A stretch of 47,287 bases of DNA from Rubellimicrobium thermophilum DSM 16684 (GTDB taxonomy: Bacteria > Pseudomonadota > Alphaproteobacteria > Rhodobacterales > Rhodobacteraceae). The stretch is taken from contig NZ_KE557320.1 of the NCBI RefSeq assembly GCF_000442315.1, positions 1,361,392-1,408,678 on the forward strand. The letters run 5' to 3'. The position numbers were made by a program, and so were the translations under genes. Under the pieces are notes generated by a model. It saw only the letters and a program-made list of their open reading frames with translations. It had not been told where the DNA came from and made no database searches. This document shows, in pieces, positions 9,366 through 18,690 of this stretch. Within the stretch, counting starts at the first letter, position 1. Each line of letters begins with the position of its first letter.

Positions 9366-10205
9366 TCATCGTGCCATCACCGCGGGGATCGGCAGGCTCG
9401 AGAGGACATCGCGCGTCACCCCGCCCAGAAGGGCCTCGCGCAGCCGCGAATGCCCATAGGCGCCCATCACCAGCGCCTCGCAGCCCCGTTCGCGGCAGAA
9501 CCGCAGGAGCGTGTCGGCCACCCGCGGTTCGGTCCGGGCCAGCACGGCGATTTCCGTCCGCACCCCATGGCGTGACAGCCAGAGCGACAGCGCCCCGCCG
9601 GGGTCGGCGCGGTCGGGGGCATGGGGGGGCGGATCGACGATGGCCACATCCACCTGCCCGGCTTCCTGCAGGAAGGGCAGTGCGGCCCGCACCGCGCGCA
9701 GCGCCTCGTCGCTGTCGTTCCAGGCGATGCAGATCCGTCCCCAGGGGCGGGAGAGGTCGCAGCCCGCATCGGGCACGAAGAGCACAGGTAGCAGCGCCCC
9801 GAAGAGGAGCGATTCGGCGACAATCCCCCCGAGCGGCCCCGTGCCGGGCCCGTGCGGCCGGGGGCAGAGCGCGAGATCGGCATGGCGGAGCAGGCGTCCG
9901 AGGGTCCCGGTCAGGCCCGGCCCCGGCACCCGGACGGCCTCGACCGCCGCCCGGACGCCCTGGGGCAGGCGCCTCTCGGCCCAGCCGGCAAGGCGCGCAG
10001 CCTGTTCCTGTGCCTCGCGCCGGCCCGCATCGATCAGCATCTGCGATGTTGCGGTCGGCATGGCCTCGATGGCGACCGGCTCGACGCCCAGCGCGAACAG
10101 ATCCAGATGGGCATCCGCGCGCAGGGCCAGCGCGGCCGCCGCGTCGAAGGCGGGGCCGTCACGGGACTCATCCGTGACGACAAGATTCAGCGTCCTGAGG
10201 GCCAT
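9366..10205 (-). CDS. Tandem-domain universal stress protein (UspA family)
   Basis: A 279-residue protein with two Usp domains. The first half ([14 protein letters not shown]...) is degenerate. The second half ends with [34 protein letters not shown], matching the Usp ATP-binding pattern G-x2-G-x9-G-(S/T). The start at 10205 has AGGAGA 9 bases upstream. It diverges from ccoN; the 192-base spacer holds an FNR box 75 bases from this start, so it may be induced with the cbb3 oxidase under low oxygen. Usp genes beside ccoN-fnrL occur in related bacteria. Its precise role is unknown; Usp proteins usually support survival in stress or anaerobic energy limitation. Confidence 0.85.
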   Translation of the reverse strand: MALRTLNLVVTDESRDGPAFDAAAALALRADAHLDLFALGVEPVAIEAMPTATSQMLIDAGRREAQEQAARLAGWAERRLPQGVRAAVEAVRVPGPGLTGTLGRLLRHADLALCPRPHGPGTGPLGGIVAESLLFGALLPVLFVPDAGCDLSRPWGRICIAWNDSDEALRAVRAALPFLQEAGQVDVAIVDPPPHAPDRADPGGALSLWLSRHGVRTEIAVLARTEPRVADTLLRFCRERGCEALVMGAYGHSRLREALLGGVTRDVLSSLPIPAVMAR

Positions 10206-10280
10206 GGCAGGGTCTCCTGTGGCGTGCGCCGGCGGGCGGGCCTTGTCCGGTCTGTCTATCATGCGCAGGCTGGTCCGGAT

Positions 10281-10294
10281 TTGACCTGGATCAA
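10281..10294 (+). promoter_or_regulatory. FNR/FnrL box in the usp-ccoN divergent spacer
   Basis: TTGACCTGGATCAA matches the FNR consensus TTGAT-N4-ATCAA at 9 of 10 positions. It lies 103 bases before the ccoN start and 75 bases before the usp start, with fnrL encoded 1 kb away. The placement fits FnrL activation of ccoNOQP; the box could also serve usp. Confidence 0.8.
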
Positions 10295-10397
10295 GGATCG
10301 CCCTGTCCGCTTCTGCGATGGCTTCCCCGACTCACGGCACGGCCCCGGCAGGCCTCTATCGGGCTGCGCGGGCCACAAATCGGGACAGGAGACCATC

Positions 10398-12005
10398 ATG
10401 GGGGACGGGATCAGGATCGCGGTCTGGGGCCTGACGGCCCTGCTGGCCGCCATCGCCGCCAACTGGGCGCGCGACCTGGCCTTTCAGGTCAACATGCTCA
10501 TCGTCATGGTGGTGGCGGCGGGCCTGTTTGTCCGGGCGGTTCGCCGCGCGGGCGAAGCGGCGGCGCCGGCCCCGCAGGACACATACATGGACGACGTGAT
10601 CCGCGCCGGCGCCATCGCCACGACATTCTGGGGCATCGTGGGCTTTCTCGTGGGCGTGGTGATCGCGCTTCAGCTCGCCTTTCCGTCCCTCAATCCCGAG
10701 GCCCTTCAGGGAATCGGCAATTTCGGGCGGCTGCGGCCGCTGCATACCTCGGCGGTGATCTTCGCCTTCGGCGGCAACGCCCTGATCATGAGCACCTTCT
10801 ACATCGTCCAGAGGACCTGCGCGGCGCGGCTCTGGGGGGGCAATCTCGCCTGGTTCGTGTTCTGGGGCTATCAGCTCTTCATCGTGCTGGCCGCCACGGG
10901 CTATCTGCTGGGTGCCACCCAGTCCAAGGAATATGCCGAACCGGAATGGCATCTGGACCTGTGGCTGACGGTGGTCTGGCTGGCCTTCCTCGCCGTGACC
11001 TTCGGCACGATCCTGCGCCGGCGCGAACCACACATCTATGTCGCCAACTGGTTCCTGCTCGCCTTCATCATCACGGTGGCGATGCTGCATGTCGTCAACA
11101 ACCTGTCGATCCCCGTCTCGATCTGGGGATCGAAGTCGGTGCAGCTCTTTGCCGGCGTGCAGGATGCGATGGTCCAGTGGTGGTATGGCCACAATGCGGT
11201 GGGCTTCTTCCTGACCGCCGGGTTCCTGGGGATGATGTATTACTTCGTCCCGAAGCAGGCCGGCCGCCCGGTCTATTCCTACCGGCTCAGCATCGTCCAT
11301 TTCTGGGCACTGATCTTCCTCTACATCTGGGCGGGGCCGCATCATCTGCACTACACCGCCCTGCCCGACTGGGCCTCCACGCTCGGCATGGTGTTTTCGG
11401 TGATCCTCTGGATGCCCTCCTGGGGCGGCATGATCAACGGGCTGATGACCCTCTCGGGTGCCTGGGACAGGCTCCGCACCGATCCCGTCCTGCGGATGAT
11501 GGTGATCTCGCTCGGCTTCTACGGGATGAGCACCTTCGAGGGGCCGATGATGTCGATCCGTGCGGTCAACTCGCTGTCGCACTACACCGACTGGACCATC
11601 GGCCATGTCCATTCCGGCGCGCTCGGCTGGAACGGGATGATCACCTTCGCGGCACTCTATTTCCTCGTGCCGCGGCTGTGGGGGCGCGAACGGCTCCATT
11701 CCCTCGCCGCCGTCAACTGGCATTTCTGGCTCGCGACCATCGGCATCGTGCTCTACGCGGCCTCGATGTGGGTCACGGGGATCATGGAAGGCCTGATGTG
11801 GCGCGAGGTGGACGCCAACGGCTTTCTCGTCAACAGCTTTGCCGACACGGTGGCGGCCAAGTTCCCGATGTACCTGATCCGCGCCCTAGGCGGGGTTCTC
11901 TATCTGGCCGGGGCCCTGCTCATGGCCTGGAACCTGTGGATGACCGCCTTCGGGCGCGTCCGACCTGCCGTCCGCCCTGCCCCAGTCTCCGTGCCGGCCC
12001 AATGA
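10398..12005 (+). CDS. ccoN: cbb3-type cytochrome c oxidase subunit I
   Basis: The 535-residue catalytic subunit of the high-affinity cbb3 oxidase, in the inner membrane. Haem and copper ligands are visible: H116 in [12 protein letters not shown] (low-spin haem b), H265 in [13 protein letters not shown] (CuB), H315/H316 in [13 protein letters not shown] (CuB), and H403/H405 in [12 protein letters not shown] (haem b3 and low-spin haem). About 12-13 hydrophobic helices are present, with one extra N-terminal helix as usual for CcoN. AGGAG precedes the ATG at 10398. It heads the ccoNOQP operon and is followed by ccoO after 12 bases. Expression is likely driven by the FNR box at 10281. Confidence 0.97.
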   Translation: MGDGIRIAVWGLTALLAAIAANWARDLAFQVNMLIVMVVAAGLFVRAVRRAGEAAAPAPQDTYMDDVIRAGAIATTFWGIVGFLVGVVIALQLAFPSLNPEALQGIGNFGRLRPLHTSAVIFAFGGNALIMSTFYIVQRTCAARLWGGNLAWFVFWGYQLFIVLAATGYLLGATQSKEYAEPEWHLDLWLTVVWLAFLAVTFGTILRRREPHIYVANWFLLAFIITVAMLHVVNNLSIPVSIWGSKSVQLFAGVQDAMVQWWYGHNAVGFFLTAGFLGMMYYFVPKQAGRPVYSYRLSIVHFWALIFLYIWAGPHHLHYTALPDWASTLGMVFSVILWMPSWGGMINGLMTLSGAWDRLRTDPVLRMMVISLGFYGMSTFEGPMMSIRAVNSLSHYTDWTIGHVHSGALGWNGMITFAALYFLVPRLWGRERLHSLAAVNWHFWLATIGIVLYAASMWVTGIMEGLMWREVDANGFLVNSFADTVAAKFPMYLIRALGGVLYLAGALLMAWNLWMTAFGRVRPAVRPAPVSVPAQ

Positions 12006-12017
12006 GGACCCTTCACC

Positions 12018-12743
12018 ATGGCTCTCCTTGACCATCACGCCCGTCTGGAGCGGCACGCGACGCTCCTGCTGGCGGCAAGCCTGTTCGTCGTCACCATCGG
12101 CGGCATCGTGCAGATCGTGCCCCTGTTCTATCTGGAGAACACCATCGAGCCGGTGACGGGCGTCCGTCCCTACAGCCCGCTCGAGCTGACGGGCCGGGAC
12201 ATCTATATCCGCGAAGGCTGTTATGTCTGCCACAGCCAGATGATCCGACCCCTGCGGGACGAGGTGGAACGCTACGGCCATTACAGCCTTGCCGCCGAAT
12301 CGATGTACGACCACCCCTTCCAGTGGGGGTCCAAGAGGACGGGACCCGATCTCGCACGCGTCGGGGGGCGCTATTCGGATGCCTGGCATGTCCAGCATCT
12401 GATCGACCCCCAGTCCGTCGTCCCCGAATCCATCATGCCGCCCTATGCCCATCTGATGGAGGTCACGCTGGACGGCGCCCATGTCGCCGAACTGATGGAG
12501 ACGCATCGCCTTGTCGGCGTCCCCTACACCGAGGAGCAGATCGCCCAGGCCCGTGCGGATTTCCTCGCCCAGGCCGATCCGATGGCCGACACGGCAGGGC
12601 TCCTGGAACGCTATCCCGGCGCCGTCGTCGCGGATTTCGACGGCCAACCGGCCGTGACCGAGATGGATGCCCTTGTCGCCTATCTCCAGGTGCTCGGGAC
12701 GATGGTGGACTTCTCCACCTTCGTCCCCGAGCCCGGCCGCTGA
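12018..12743 (+). CDS. ccoO: cbb3-type cytochrome c oxidase subunit II (mono-haem cytochrome c)
   Basis: A 241-residue membrane-anchored cytochrome c subunit that passes electrons to CcoN. An N-terminal helix ([19 protein letters not shown], residues 16-34) anchors it; the haem site is [24 protein letters not shown] with C68, C71 and axial H72. [16 protein letters not shown] and [15 protein letters not shown] (distal Met ligand region) follow, as in other CcoO. The length is normal. It sits between ccoN and ccoQ in the operon. Confidence 0.97.
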   Translation: MALLDHHARLERHATLLLAASLFVVTIGGIVQIVPLFYLENTIEPVTGVRPYSPLELTGRDIYIREGCYVCHSQMIRPLRDEVERYGHYSLAAESMYDHPFQWGSKRTGPDLARVGGRYSDAWHVQHLIDPQSVVPESIMPPYAHLMEVTLDGAHVAELMETHRLVGVPYTEEQIAQARADFLAQADPMADTAGLLERYPGAVVADFDGQPAVTEMDALVAYLQVLGTMVDFSTFVPEPGR

Positions 12744-12756
12744 GAAAGGGACAGCC

Positions 12757-13011
12757 ATGGAGACCTATACCCTCCTGCGCCACTTCGCCGATTCCTGGGT
12801 GCTTCTGGCGCTGTTCGCGATCTTCGTGGGGGCCGTCCTCTGGGTCTGGCGGCCCGGCAGCCGCAGGCTCCATGATGACGCGGGCCTCATCCCCTTCCGC
12901 CACGAGGATCGGCCCACACCCGCCCGCCGCGGCAGCCCCGACAGCACCGGGGACACCCCGCATGGCAACGATCCCCGTTCCTTTGCCCTTTCGCCGGAGA
13001 CCCGGAGATGA
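12757..13011 (+). CDS. ccoQ: cbb3-type oxidase small subunit CcoQ (FixQ)
   Basis: An 84-residue small membrane protein. It has one hydrophobic helix (DSWVLLALFAIFVGAVLWVW, residues 12-31) followed by RPGSRRLHDDAGLIPFRHED, the conserved CcoQ tail that begins with an arginine-rich cytoplasmic stretch. CcoQ stabilises the assembled oxidase. AAGGGA precedes the ATG at 12757. Its stop overlaps the ccoP start (ATGA at 13008-13011), which implies translational coupling. The extension after residue 51 (TPARRGSPDSTGDTPHG) is low-complexity and not clearly conserved. Confidence 0.9.
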   Translation: METYTLLRHFADSWVLLALFAIFVGAVLWVWRPGSRRLHDDAGLIPFRHEDRPTPARRGSPDSTGDTPHGNDPRSFALSPETRR

Positions 13012-13942
13012 GCCCCCGCAAGGATCCGCAAGCACAGCCCGGCCCCGGAACCACCAGCTCCGGAACCACCGGCCCCGGAACCACCGGCCCCGGAACCACC
13101 GGCCATGAATGGGACGGGATCCGGGAATGGAACAATCCCCTGCCCCGCTGGTGGGTCTGGGTCTTCCTCGCCACGATCGTCTGGGGCCTGTGGTATACCC
13201 TCGCCTATCCCGCCTGGCCGCTGCTGTCGCGGGCGACGGCGGGCTATCTCGGCTTCTCCACCCGTGCCGCCGTCGAGGCCGAGATCGCCGCCGTCGAGAC
13301 CGCACGCGCCCCGCTGATGGAGCGCCTCGCCGCCACGGATCCGGACCGGCTGTCCGGCGATGCCGATCTGCTGGCCTTTGCCGTCGATGCGGGCGAGGCC
13401 GTGTTCCGCGCCCATTGCTCGCAATGCCATGGCGCCGGAGCGGCGGGGGTGCAGGCCTCGGGCTTTCCCAACCTGCTCGACGACGACTGGCTCTGGGGGG
13501 TCGGATGGGCGACATCGTCCATACGGTCGCCCATGGCATCCGCAACGACCAGAGCCCCGAGGCCCGCTGGTCGCAGATGCCGGCCTTCGGCGACATGCTC
13601 CCGCGGGCAGAGATCGAGGCCCTCACCCACCATGTGCTGGCAATGTCCGGGCAGGAGCATGACGCCGCCCTCGCCGCGCAGGGGGCGGGGTTGTTCGCGG
13701 ACAACTGTGCCTCCTGCCATGGCGAAGCCGGCACCGGCCAGCGCGAGATCGGCGCCCCCGACCTGACCGATGCGGTCTGGCTCTATGGCGGCACGCCCGA
13801 TCGCATCCGCGAGACGATCACTGCGGGCCGCTTCGGCGTCATGCCCGCCTGGTCCGAGGCCTTCCGCCCCGGCACGGGGCTGAGCGAGGCCGAGATCCTC
13901 GCCGTCGCCGCCTATGTCCATCATCTGGGAGGCGGGGAATAG
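13008..13942 (+). CDS. ccoP: cbb3-type oxidase subunit III, di-haem cytochrome c CcoP (frameshifted)
   Basis: The di-haem electron-entry subunit. The order is a short N terminus, an insert of four PGTTG-like pentapeptides (residues 12-31), the conserved GHEWDGIREWNNPLPRWW segment, one helix (VWVFLATIVWGLWYTLAYPAW), haem site 1 CSQCHG (C137/C140/H141) and haem site 2 CASCHG (C234/C237/H238 after repair). The frame breaks after NLLDDDWLWG: the G6 run at 13495-13500 is one base short. Adding one G gives WGGRMGDIVHTVAHGIRND and a 311-residue protein ending AAYVHHLGGGE. CcoP is needed for cbb3 activity, so the break is probably an assembly error. It starts inside the ccoQ stop (ATGA overlap). Confidence 0.92.
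13043..13102 (+). repeat. Four tandem 15-bp units at the 5' end of ccoP
   Basis: Four units of CCCCGGAACCACCGG or one- to two-base variants lie end to end, encoding PGTTS-SGTTG-PGTTG-PGTTG. Being 15 bp long, gain or loss of a unit keeps the ccoP frame. The last unit runs straight into the conserved GHEWDG motif of CcoP, so the repeat looks like local duplication of the PGTTG just before it. Confidence 0.9.
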
Positions 13943-13979
13943 CGGGTCCCGGCGGACCCTCCTTCCGGTCCGCCCGCCT

Positions 13980-14010
13980 GGCAGCGGCCCCCCATGGCCG
14001 CTGCCTTTTT
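13980..14010 (+). terminator. Intrinsic terminator after ccoNOQP
   Basis: A perfect 10-bp stem, GGCAGCGGCC / GGCCGCTGCC, with a 6-base loop and then TTTTT, starting 38 bases after the ccoP stop. It is the clearest rho-independent terminator in the window and separates the structural operon from ccoGHIS. A second hairpin, GGGGGAT / ATCCCCC at 14022-14040, follows directly. Confidence 0.92.
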
Positions 14011-14260
14011 GTCTCTGCCGGGGGGGATGACAGATCCCCCTGCAATCTCTTGCTGCAGCGCAGCGCAACACCCACCGCGCGGTGCCCGAACAATTTGTTA
14101 ACCCTTTCGCGCGAGAAGGGGCGGGACAGATGCGAATCCCTGCAACCGGAGAAGGACCATGTCCCGCCCCCGCACCCGCGCCCGCACCGCTGCCCCTGAA
14201 GCCGGCCTGACTGCCGGAATGGCGGCGCGCGCCCTGCGCCGGGGATTGCGGCATGCAGGC

Positions 14261-14274
14261 TTGATCCAGGTCAA
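14261..14274 (+). promoter_or_regulatory. FNR/FnrL box upstream of ccoG
   Basis: TTGATCCAGGTCAA matches TTGAT-N4-ATCAA at 9 of 10 positions. It is 64 bases before the ccoG start at 14339 and downstream of the ccoNOQP terminator, so ccoGHIS probably has its own FnrL-dependent promoter. The rest of the 13943-14338 spacer holds the terminator, a G/C hairpin and a small palindrome (CCCTTTCGCGCGAGAAGGG at 14103-14121). Confidence 0.8.
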
Positions 14275-14338
14275 GGCGCCGCCGGCCCTGCCGGCCCAGA
14301 ACGGTCGCCGACCGCATGGACCGGAACCGCGACAGATC

Positions 14339-15751
14339 ATGAGCCAGCCTGCCTCTCCCTCCCTCTATGCCGCGCGCGAGCCGGTCTTTCCCCGCCGCGT
14401 GTCGGGCCGCTTCCGTCGGCTGAAATGGGCCGTGATGGCCGTGACGCTCGGCATCTACCATGTCCTGCCCTGGATCCGCTGGGACCGCGGCCCCGACCGG
14501 CCGGATCAGGCGGTGCTCGTGGATCTGGCCGGACGGCGCTTCTTCTTCTTCTGGATCGAGATCTGGCCGCAGGATTTCCACGTCGTCGCGGGCCTTCTCG
14601 TGATGGCGGGCCTGGGGCTGTTCCTGTTCACGGCCGCTCTGGGGCGCGTCTGGTGCGGCTATGCCTGCCCCCAGACCGTCTGGACCGATCTCTTCATCCT
14701 GACCGAACGCTGGGTCGAAGGCGACCGCAATGCCCGTCTGCGCCTGTGGCATGCGCCCTGGTCGCTGACCAAGGCCCGGCTACGGCTCACCAAATGGACG
14801 ATCTGGCTGCTGATCGCCCTGGCCACCGGGGGCGCCTGGGTGTTCTACTTCGCCGATGCGCCGACGCTCCTGCAGGCGCTCGTGACAGGAACGGCGCCGC
14901 CGGTCGCCTATGCCACGCTGGCCCTGCTGACCGCGACGACCTTCGCCTTCGGCGGCTTCGCGCGCGAACAGATCTGCATCTATGCCTGCCCCTGGCCGCG
15001 CATCCAGGCCGCCATGATGGACGAGCGGACGATCACCATCGGCTATCGCGACTGGCGCGGAGAGCCGCGGGGCAAGCGCGGCACGCCCGGGGCCGGCGAC
15101 TGCGTGGACTGCAAGGCCTGCGCGAATGTCTGCCCCATGGGAATCGACATCCGCGACGGCCAGCAGCTTGCCTGCATCACCTGCGGGCTGTGCATCGACG
15201 CCTGCGACGACGTGATGACCCGCCTCGGCCGTCCGCGCGGCCTGATCGGCTATTTCACCCTGACCGACGAATGCGAGGAACGCGCCGGCCGCCCCCCCAG
15301 ACCCGTCTGGCAGCACATCCTGCGTCCGCGCACGATCCTCTATGCCACGCTCTGGACGCTGGCGGGGGCAGGCCTGATCTTCACCCTCTTCATCCGTTCG
15401 CCGATCGACATCGACGTCTCGCCGGTGCGCAACCCGACTCATGTCCTGCTCTCGGACGGCACGATCCGCAACGCCTATGACCTGCGCCTGCGCAACCGGC
15501 ACCCCGAGGCCCGGACGCTCGCCCTCTCCTTCACCGCCGACGCGCCCCTGCGGCTTCGGATCGAAGGGCAGGATGGCCTGACCGTCACCGTGCCGGCCGA
15601 TCAGACGGCCGATCTGCGCGCCTATCTCGATGCACCGCCCGAGAGCGCGGCGGCTGCGGCACCCCACACGCCCCTGCGGCTGTGGATCACCGATCCCGCC
15701 TCGGGCGACCGGGCCTCGGCGGCGACCTACTTCACCGGAAAGGGCGACTGA
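14339..15751 (+). CDS. ccoG: cbb3 oxidase accessory ferredoxin-type copper reductase CcoG (FixG)
   Basis: A 470-residue inner-membrane iron-sulfur protein needed for cbb3 assembly; CcoG is known to reduce Cu(II) to Cu(I) for the oxidase. Helices lie near residues 25-45, 80-105, 155-180 and 190-210, then two [4Fe-4S] motifs, CVDCKACANVCP (from C255) and CITCGLCIDACD, then a last helix and a C-terminal beta domain (residues 350-470). GRVWCGYACPQTVWTD and ICIYACPWPRIQ are family signatures. I start it at 14339 (MSQPASPSLY); an in-frame ATG at 14159 with a better ribosome-binding site would add 60 arginine-rich residues and put the FNR box inside the gene. One base separates it from ccoH. Confidence 0.95.
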   Translation: MSQPASPSLYAAREPVFPRRVSGRFRRLKWAVMAVTLGIYHVLPWIRWDRGPDRPDQAVLVDLAGRRFFFFWIEIWPQDFHVVAGLLVMAGLGLFLFTAALGRVWCGYACPQTVWTDLFILTERWVEGDRNARLRLWHAPWSLTKARLRLTKWTIWLLIALATGGAWVFYFADAPTLLQALVTGTAPPVAYATLALLTATTFAFGGFAREQICIYACPWPRIQAAMMDERTITIGYRDWRGEPRGKRGTPGAGDCVDCKACANVCPMGIDIRDGQQLACITCGLCIDACDDVMTRLGRPRGLIGYFTLTDECEERAGRPPRPVWQHILRPRTILYATLWTLAGAGLIFTLFIRSPIDIDVSPVRNPTHVLLSDGTIRNAYDLRLRNRHPEARTLALSFTADAPLRLRIEGQDGLTVTVPADQTADLRAYLDAPPESAAAAAPHTPLRLWITDPASGDRASAATYFTGKGD

Positions 15752-15752
15752 C

Positions 15753-16235
15753 ATGACCCCCCTGCTGCGCGGTCCCATCACCGGCCCCAAGGCCTTTGCG
15801 ATCTTCGCAGGCTTCTTTGTCGTCATCATCGCGGCCAATCTTGTCCTGGCCGTGCAGGCGGTGCGGACCTTCTCGGGCCTCGTGGTGCCCAGCGCCTACA
15901 TCGCCTCGCGCGCGTTCGAAGCCGAGCGCCGCGCGCAGGAGGCTCTGGGCTGGACCGTCCGCGCCGCGATCGCGCGGGGAACGGACGGGGGCAAGGACGA
16001 AGTCGTGCTTGTCCTGACCGGCCCGGACGGGCGGCCTGTCGCCGATGCGGTCCTCGGGGGGATGCTGCGGCGCCCGGCCGTGCGCAGCGCGGATCAGACG
16101 CTGGCCTTCACCTTCGATGGCGCCCTCTGGCGCGCGCCGGTGACGGCCGGACCTGGCCGCTGGGTGCTGGTGCTGACCGCCACCGCCGCCGACGGAACCC
16201 CCTTCCGTCAGCATCTGGCCCTGACCGCGGAGTAA
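15753..16235 (+). CDS. ccoH: cbb3 oxidase assembly protein CcoH (FixH)
   Basis: A 160-residue FixH family protein. It has one N-terminal helix (AFAIFAGFFVVIIAANLVLAV, residues 14-34), the FixH signature TFSGLVVPSAYIASRAFEAERRAQEALGW, and a periplasmic beta domain ending GRWVLVLTATAADGTPF. CcoH associates with the cbb3 complex during assembly. The ATG follows the ccoG stop by one base and the stop is 4 bases before ccoI, consistent with one ccoGHIS transcript. Confidence 0.92.
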   Translation: MTPLLRGPITGPKAFAIFAGFFVVIIAANLVLAVQAVRTFSGLVVPSAYIASRAFEAERRAQEALGWTVRAAIARGTDGGKDEVVLVLTGPDGRPVADAVLGGMLRRPAVRSADQTLAFTFDGALWRAPVTAGPGRWVLVLTATAADGTPFRQHLALTAE

Positions 16236-16239
16236 GGCC

Positions 16240-18450
16240 ATGACCCCGATCCCCACCGCCGAAGGCGCTGGCAGCCCGGCCTGCCCCGCATGCAGCCCCG
16301 TGGCCCCCCTCGCCCGCCGCACCGCCGCCCGGCGACCCGCCGATGCCGCGCCGGGCGAAGACATCTTCCTGTCCGTCCCGGACGCCCATTGCGCGGCCTG
16401 CATCGCCACGCTGGAAGAGGGGCTGAGCCGCCTGCCCGCAGTCCGCACAGCCCGGGTGAATCTCTCGCTGCGTCGCGTCCGCATCCGTCATGACGGCAGC
16501 CTGACACCAGAGGCCCTGATCCCCGTGATCGCCCGCCTCGGCTACAGGGCGCATCCTCTGGACGCCGAGACGCTGTCGCAAACCGGAACGGATCCCGTCG
16601 GCCGCGATCTGCTGATGCGGCTGGGCGTCGCCTTCTTCGCGATGATGAACGTGATGCTGCTGTCGGTCGCGGTGTGGTCCGGCGCCTCGGATGCCACGCG
16701 CGATCTGTTCCATCTCATCTCGGGCGCCATCGCGATCCCCACGGTCGCCTTCTCCGGCCAGCCCTTCTTCCGCTCTGCGCTGGCGGGGCTCCGGCGCGGG
16801 CGGATCGGGATGGATGTTCCCATCTCTCTCGCTCTCGTCCTGGCCAGCGGCATCTCGCTCTACGAAAGCCTCAACGGAGGCCGCCATGCCTATTTCGATG
16901 CGGCCGTGATGCTGACCTTCTTCCTGCTCGGCGGGCGCTATCTCGACCACCGGACGCGCGCGGCCGCCCGCTCTGCCGCGCAGGAACTGGCCGCTCTCGA
17001 GGTGCCGCGCGCCCTCCGCCTGACCCCTGCCGGGCAGGAAACCGTTCCGGTCCGCGATCTTGTCCCGGGAGACCGGATCCGCATCCTGCCCGGAGCCCGC
17101 ATTCCCGCCGACGGGATCGTCGAGGACGGCGAAAGCGAGATCGACCGCTCCCTGCGGACGGGCGAATCGCTACCGGCCCGTGCCACCCCCGGCAGCGTCC
17201 TCGGCGCGGGCGAGACGAATCTGACGGGCCCGCTGACCCTGCGCGTCACCGCTGCCGGACGGGATTCGTCCCTGTCGCGGATTGCCGCCCTGGTCGCCCT
17301 GGCCGAGGAAGCCCGCGGTCGTCACGCCTCCCTGGCCGACCGCGCCGCCCGGGCCTATTCGCCGCTGGTCCATCTGCTGGCCTTCGGGGCCTTCCTCGTC
17401 TGGCTGCAGAAGAGCGGGGGCGATCTGCGCCTGGCCGCCAACATCGCGGCGGCCACGCTCATCATCACCTGTCCCTGCGCGCTGGGCCTTGCCGTTCCGG
17501 CAGTGGTCACGGCAGCCTCGGGCCACCTGTTCCGCCGGGGTCTGCTGGTCAAGTCGGCAACCGCTCTCGAGAGGCTGGCCGAGGTGGACACGGTCGTGCT
17601 CGACAAGACCGGCACCCTGACCCTGGGAACGCCCGAACCGCTGGATCTCTCGTGCCATGCCGCCGAGGATCTGCAGGTGGCGCTCGCCCTGGCGCAGGGA
17701 TCGGCCCATCCGCTGGCACAGGCGCTGGCCCGCGCCATTTCCCGCCTGGGGCACAGGCCTGCGCCCGTCACGGGCCTGACCGAACGGCCTGGCCACGGGA
17801 TCGAAGGGCGCTGGCAGGGGCTGCCGGTGCGCCTTGGCCGGGCCGACTGGGTCGGGGCCGGCCCGGCAGCAGGAACCGCCACCTGCCTGCGGATCGGCGA
17901 CCGCCCGCCGGTGACCTTCGCCTTTGCCGATGCCCTGCGTCCCGGTGCTGCGGGGCTTGTGACAGCGCTGCAGGCGCGGGGCCTGTCGCTGCATCTCGTC
18001 TCGGGGGACGCCGCGCCCGCCGTGGCCGATCTGGCCGCCCGGCTCGGCATCGGGGACTGGATCGCCGGCGCCTCGCCCGAGGACAAGGCGGCCTTCGTCC
18101 GCGCCCTTGGTCAGAGGGGGCGGCGGGTGCTGATGCTGGGCGACGGGCTCAACGACACCGCGGCACTGGCCGCGGCGCATGTCTCCATCTCTCCGGCATC
18201 CGGGCTCGATGCCGCCCGTGCAGCCTCGGATGTGGTCCTGACGGGGCAGGATCTGTCGCCGGTGGAGGATGCGCTGCGGATTGCCGGGCAGGCCGTGCGC
18301 CGCATGCGGCAGAACTTCGCCCTCTCGGCGCTCTACAACATCCTGGCGGTGCCCTTCGCCCTGGCGGGACTGGCCACGCCGCTGCTCGCTGCCGTCGCCA
18401 TGTCGGTCTCGAGCCTGACAGTGACGCTCAATGCCCTGAGGCTGCGCTGA
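16240..18450 (+). CDS. ccoI: Copper-translocating P-type ATPase CcoI (FixI)
   Basis: A 736-residue P1B ATPase that exports copper for cbb3 assembly. Order: an N-terminal CPAC pair (C15, C18), a heavy-metal domain with CAAC (C51, C54), the actuator motif TGES (308-311), the transmembrane metal site CPC (411-413) in TCPCALGLAVP, the phosphorylated aspartate D455 in DKTGTLTLG, and the hinge GDGLNDTAALAAAHVSI. The length and the lack of a strong efflux-type N terminus fit FixI/CcoI rather than CopA. A GGAG-TAAGG element precedes the ATG. ccoS follows one base after the stop. Confidence 0.96.
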   Translation: MTPIPTAEGAGSPACPACSPVAPLARRTAARRPADAAPGEDIFLSVPDAHCAACIATLEEGLSRLPAVRTARVNLSLRRVRIRHDGSLTPEALIPVIARLGYRAHPLDAETLSQTGTDPVGRDLLMRLGVAFFAMMNVMLLSVAVWSGASDATRDLFHLISGAIAIPTVAFSGQPFFRSALAGLRRGRIGMDVPISLALVLASGISLYESLNGGRHAYFDAAVMLTFFLLGGRYLDHRTRAAARSAAQELAALEVPRALRLTPAGQETVPVRDLVPGDRIRILPGARIPADGIVEDGESEIDRSLRTGESLPARATPGSVLGAGETNLTGPLTLRVTAAGRDSSLSRIAALVALAEEARGRHASLADRAARAYSPLVHLLAFGAFLVWLQKSGGDLRLAANIAAATLIITCPCALGLAVPAVVTAASGHLFRRGLLVKSATALERLAEVDTVVLDKTGTLTLGTPEPLDLSCHAAEDLQVALALAQGSAHPLAQALARAISRLGHRPAPVTGLTERPGHGIEGRWQGLPVRLGRADWVGAGPAAGTATCLRIGDRPPVTFAFADALRPGAAGLVTALQARGLSLHLVSGDAAPAVADLAARLGIGDWIAGASPEDKAAFVRALGQRGRRVLMLGDGLNDTAALAAAHVSISPASGLDAARAASDVVLTGQDLSPVEDALRIAGQAVRRMRQNFALSALYNILAVPFALAGLATPLLAAVAMSVSSLTVTLNALRLR

Positions 18451-18451
18451 G

Positions 18452-18661
18452 ATGGCTGTTCTGGTCCTTCTCGTTCCGGTGTCGCTGGGGCTGGGACTCC
18501 TGGGTCTGGCGGCCTTTCTCTGGACGCTGCGGACGCGGCAATACGACGATCCGGAGGGCGATGCGGCCCGCATCCTGTCGGACCGCTGGGATGACCGCCC
18601 TGCCCCGCCCGATCCGGTCCGCGACACCCCCCCTGCCCCGGACGAGGAGAAGCGGCGATGA
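18452..18661 (+). CDS. ccoS: cbb3 oxidase maturation protein CcoS
   Basis: A 69-residue protein with one N-terminal helix (MAVLVLLVPVSLGLGLLGL) followed by the CcoS hallmark AAFLWTLRTRQYDDPEGDAARIL. CcoS is needed for insertion of cofactors into the cbb3 oxidase. It ends the ccoGHIS operon and converges on prfB; the 29-base spacer holds only a short CCGCC/GGCGG hairpin at 18675-18687, a weak terminator candidate at most. Confidence 0.93.
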   Translation: MAVLVLLVPVSLGLGLLGLAAFLWTLRTRQYDDPEGDAARILSDRWDDRPAPPDPVRDTPPAPDEEKRR

Positions 18662-18690
18662 CGGTCCCGTCCTGCCGCCAGCGGCGGGGT

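Noticed and set aside
13043..13102. CRISPR-like repeat
   Set aside because: The units are directly adjacent with no spacers and encode part of CcoP.
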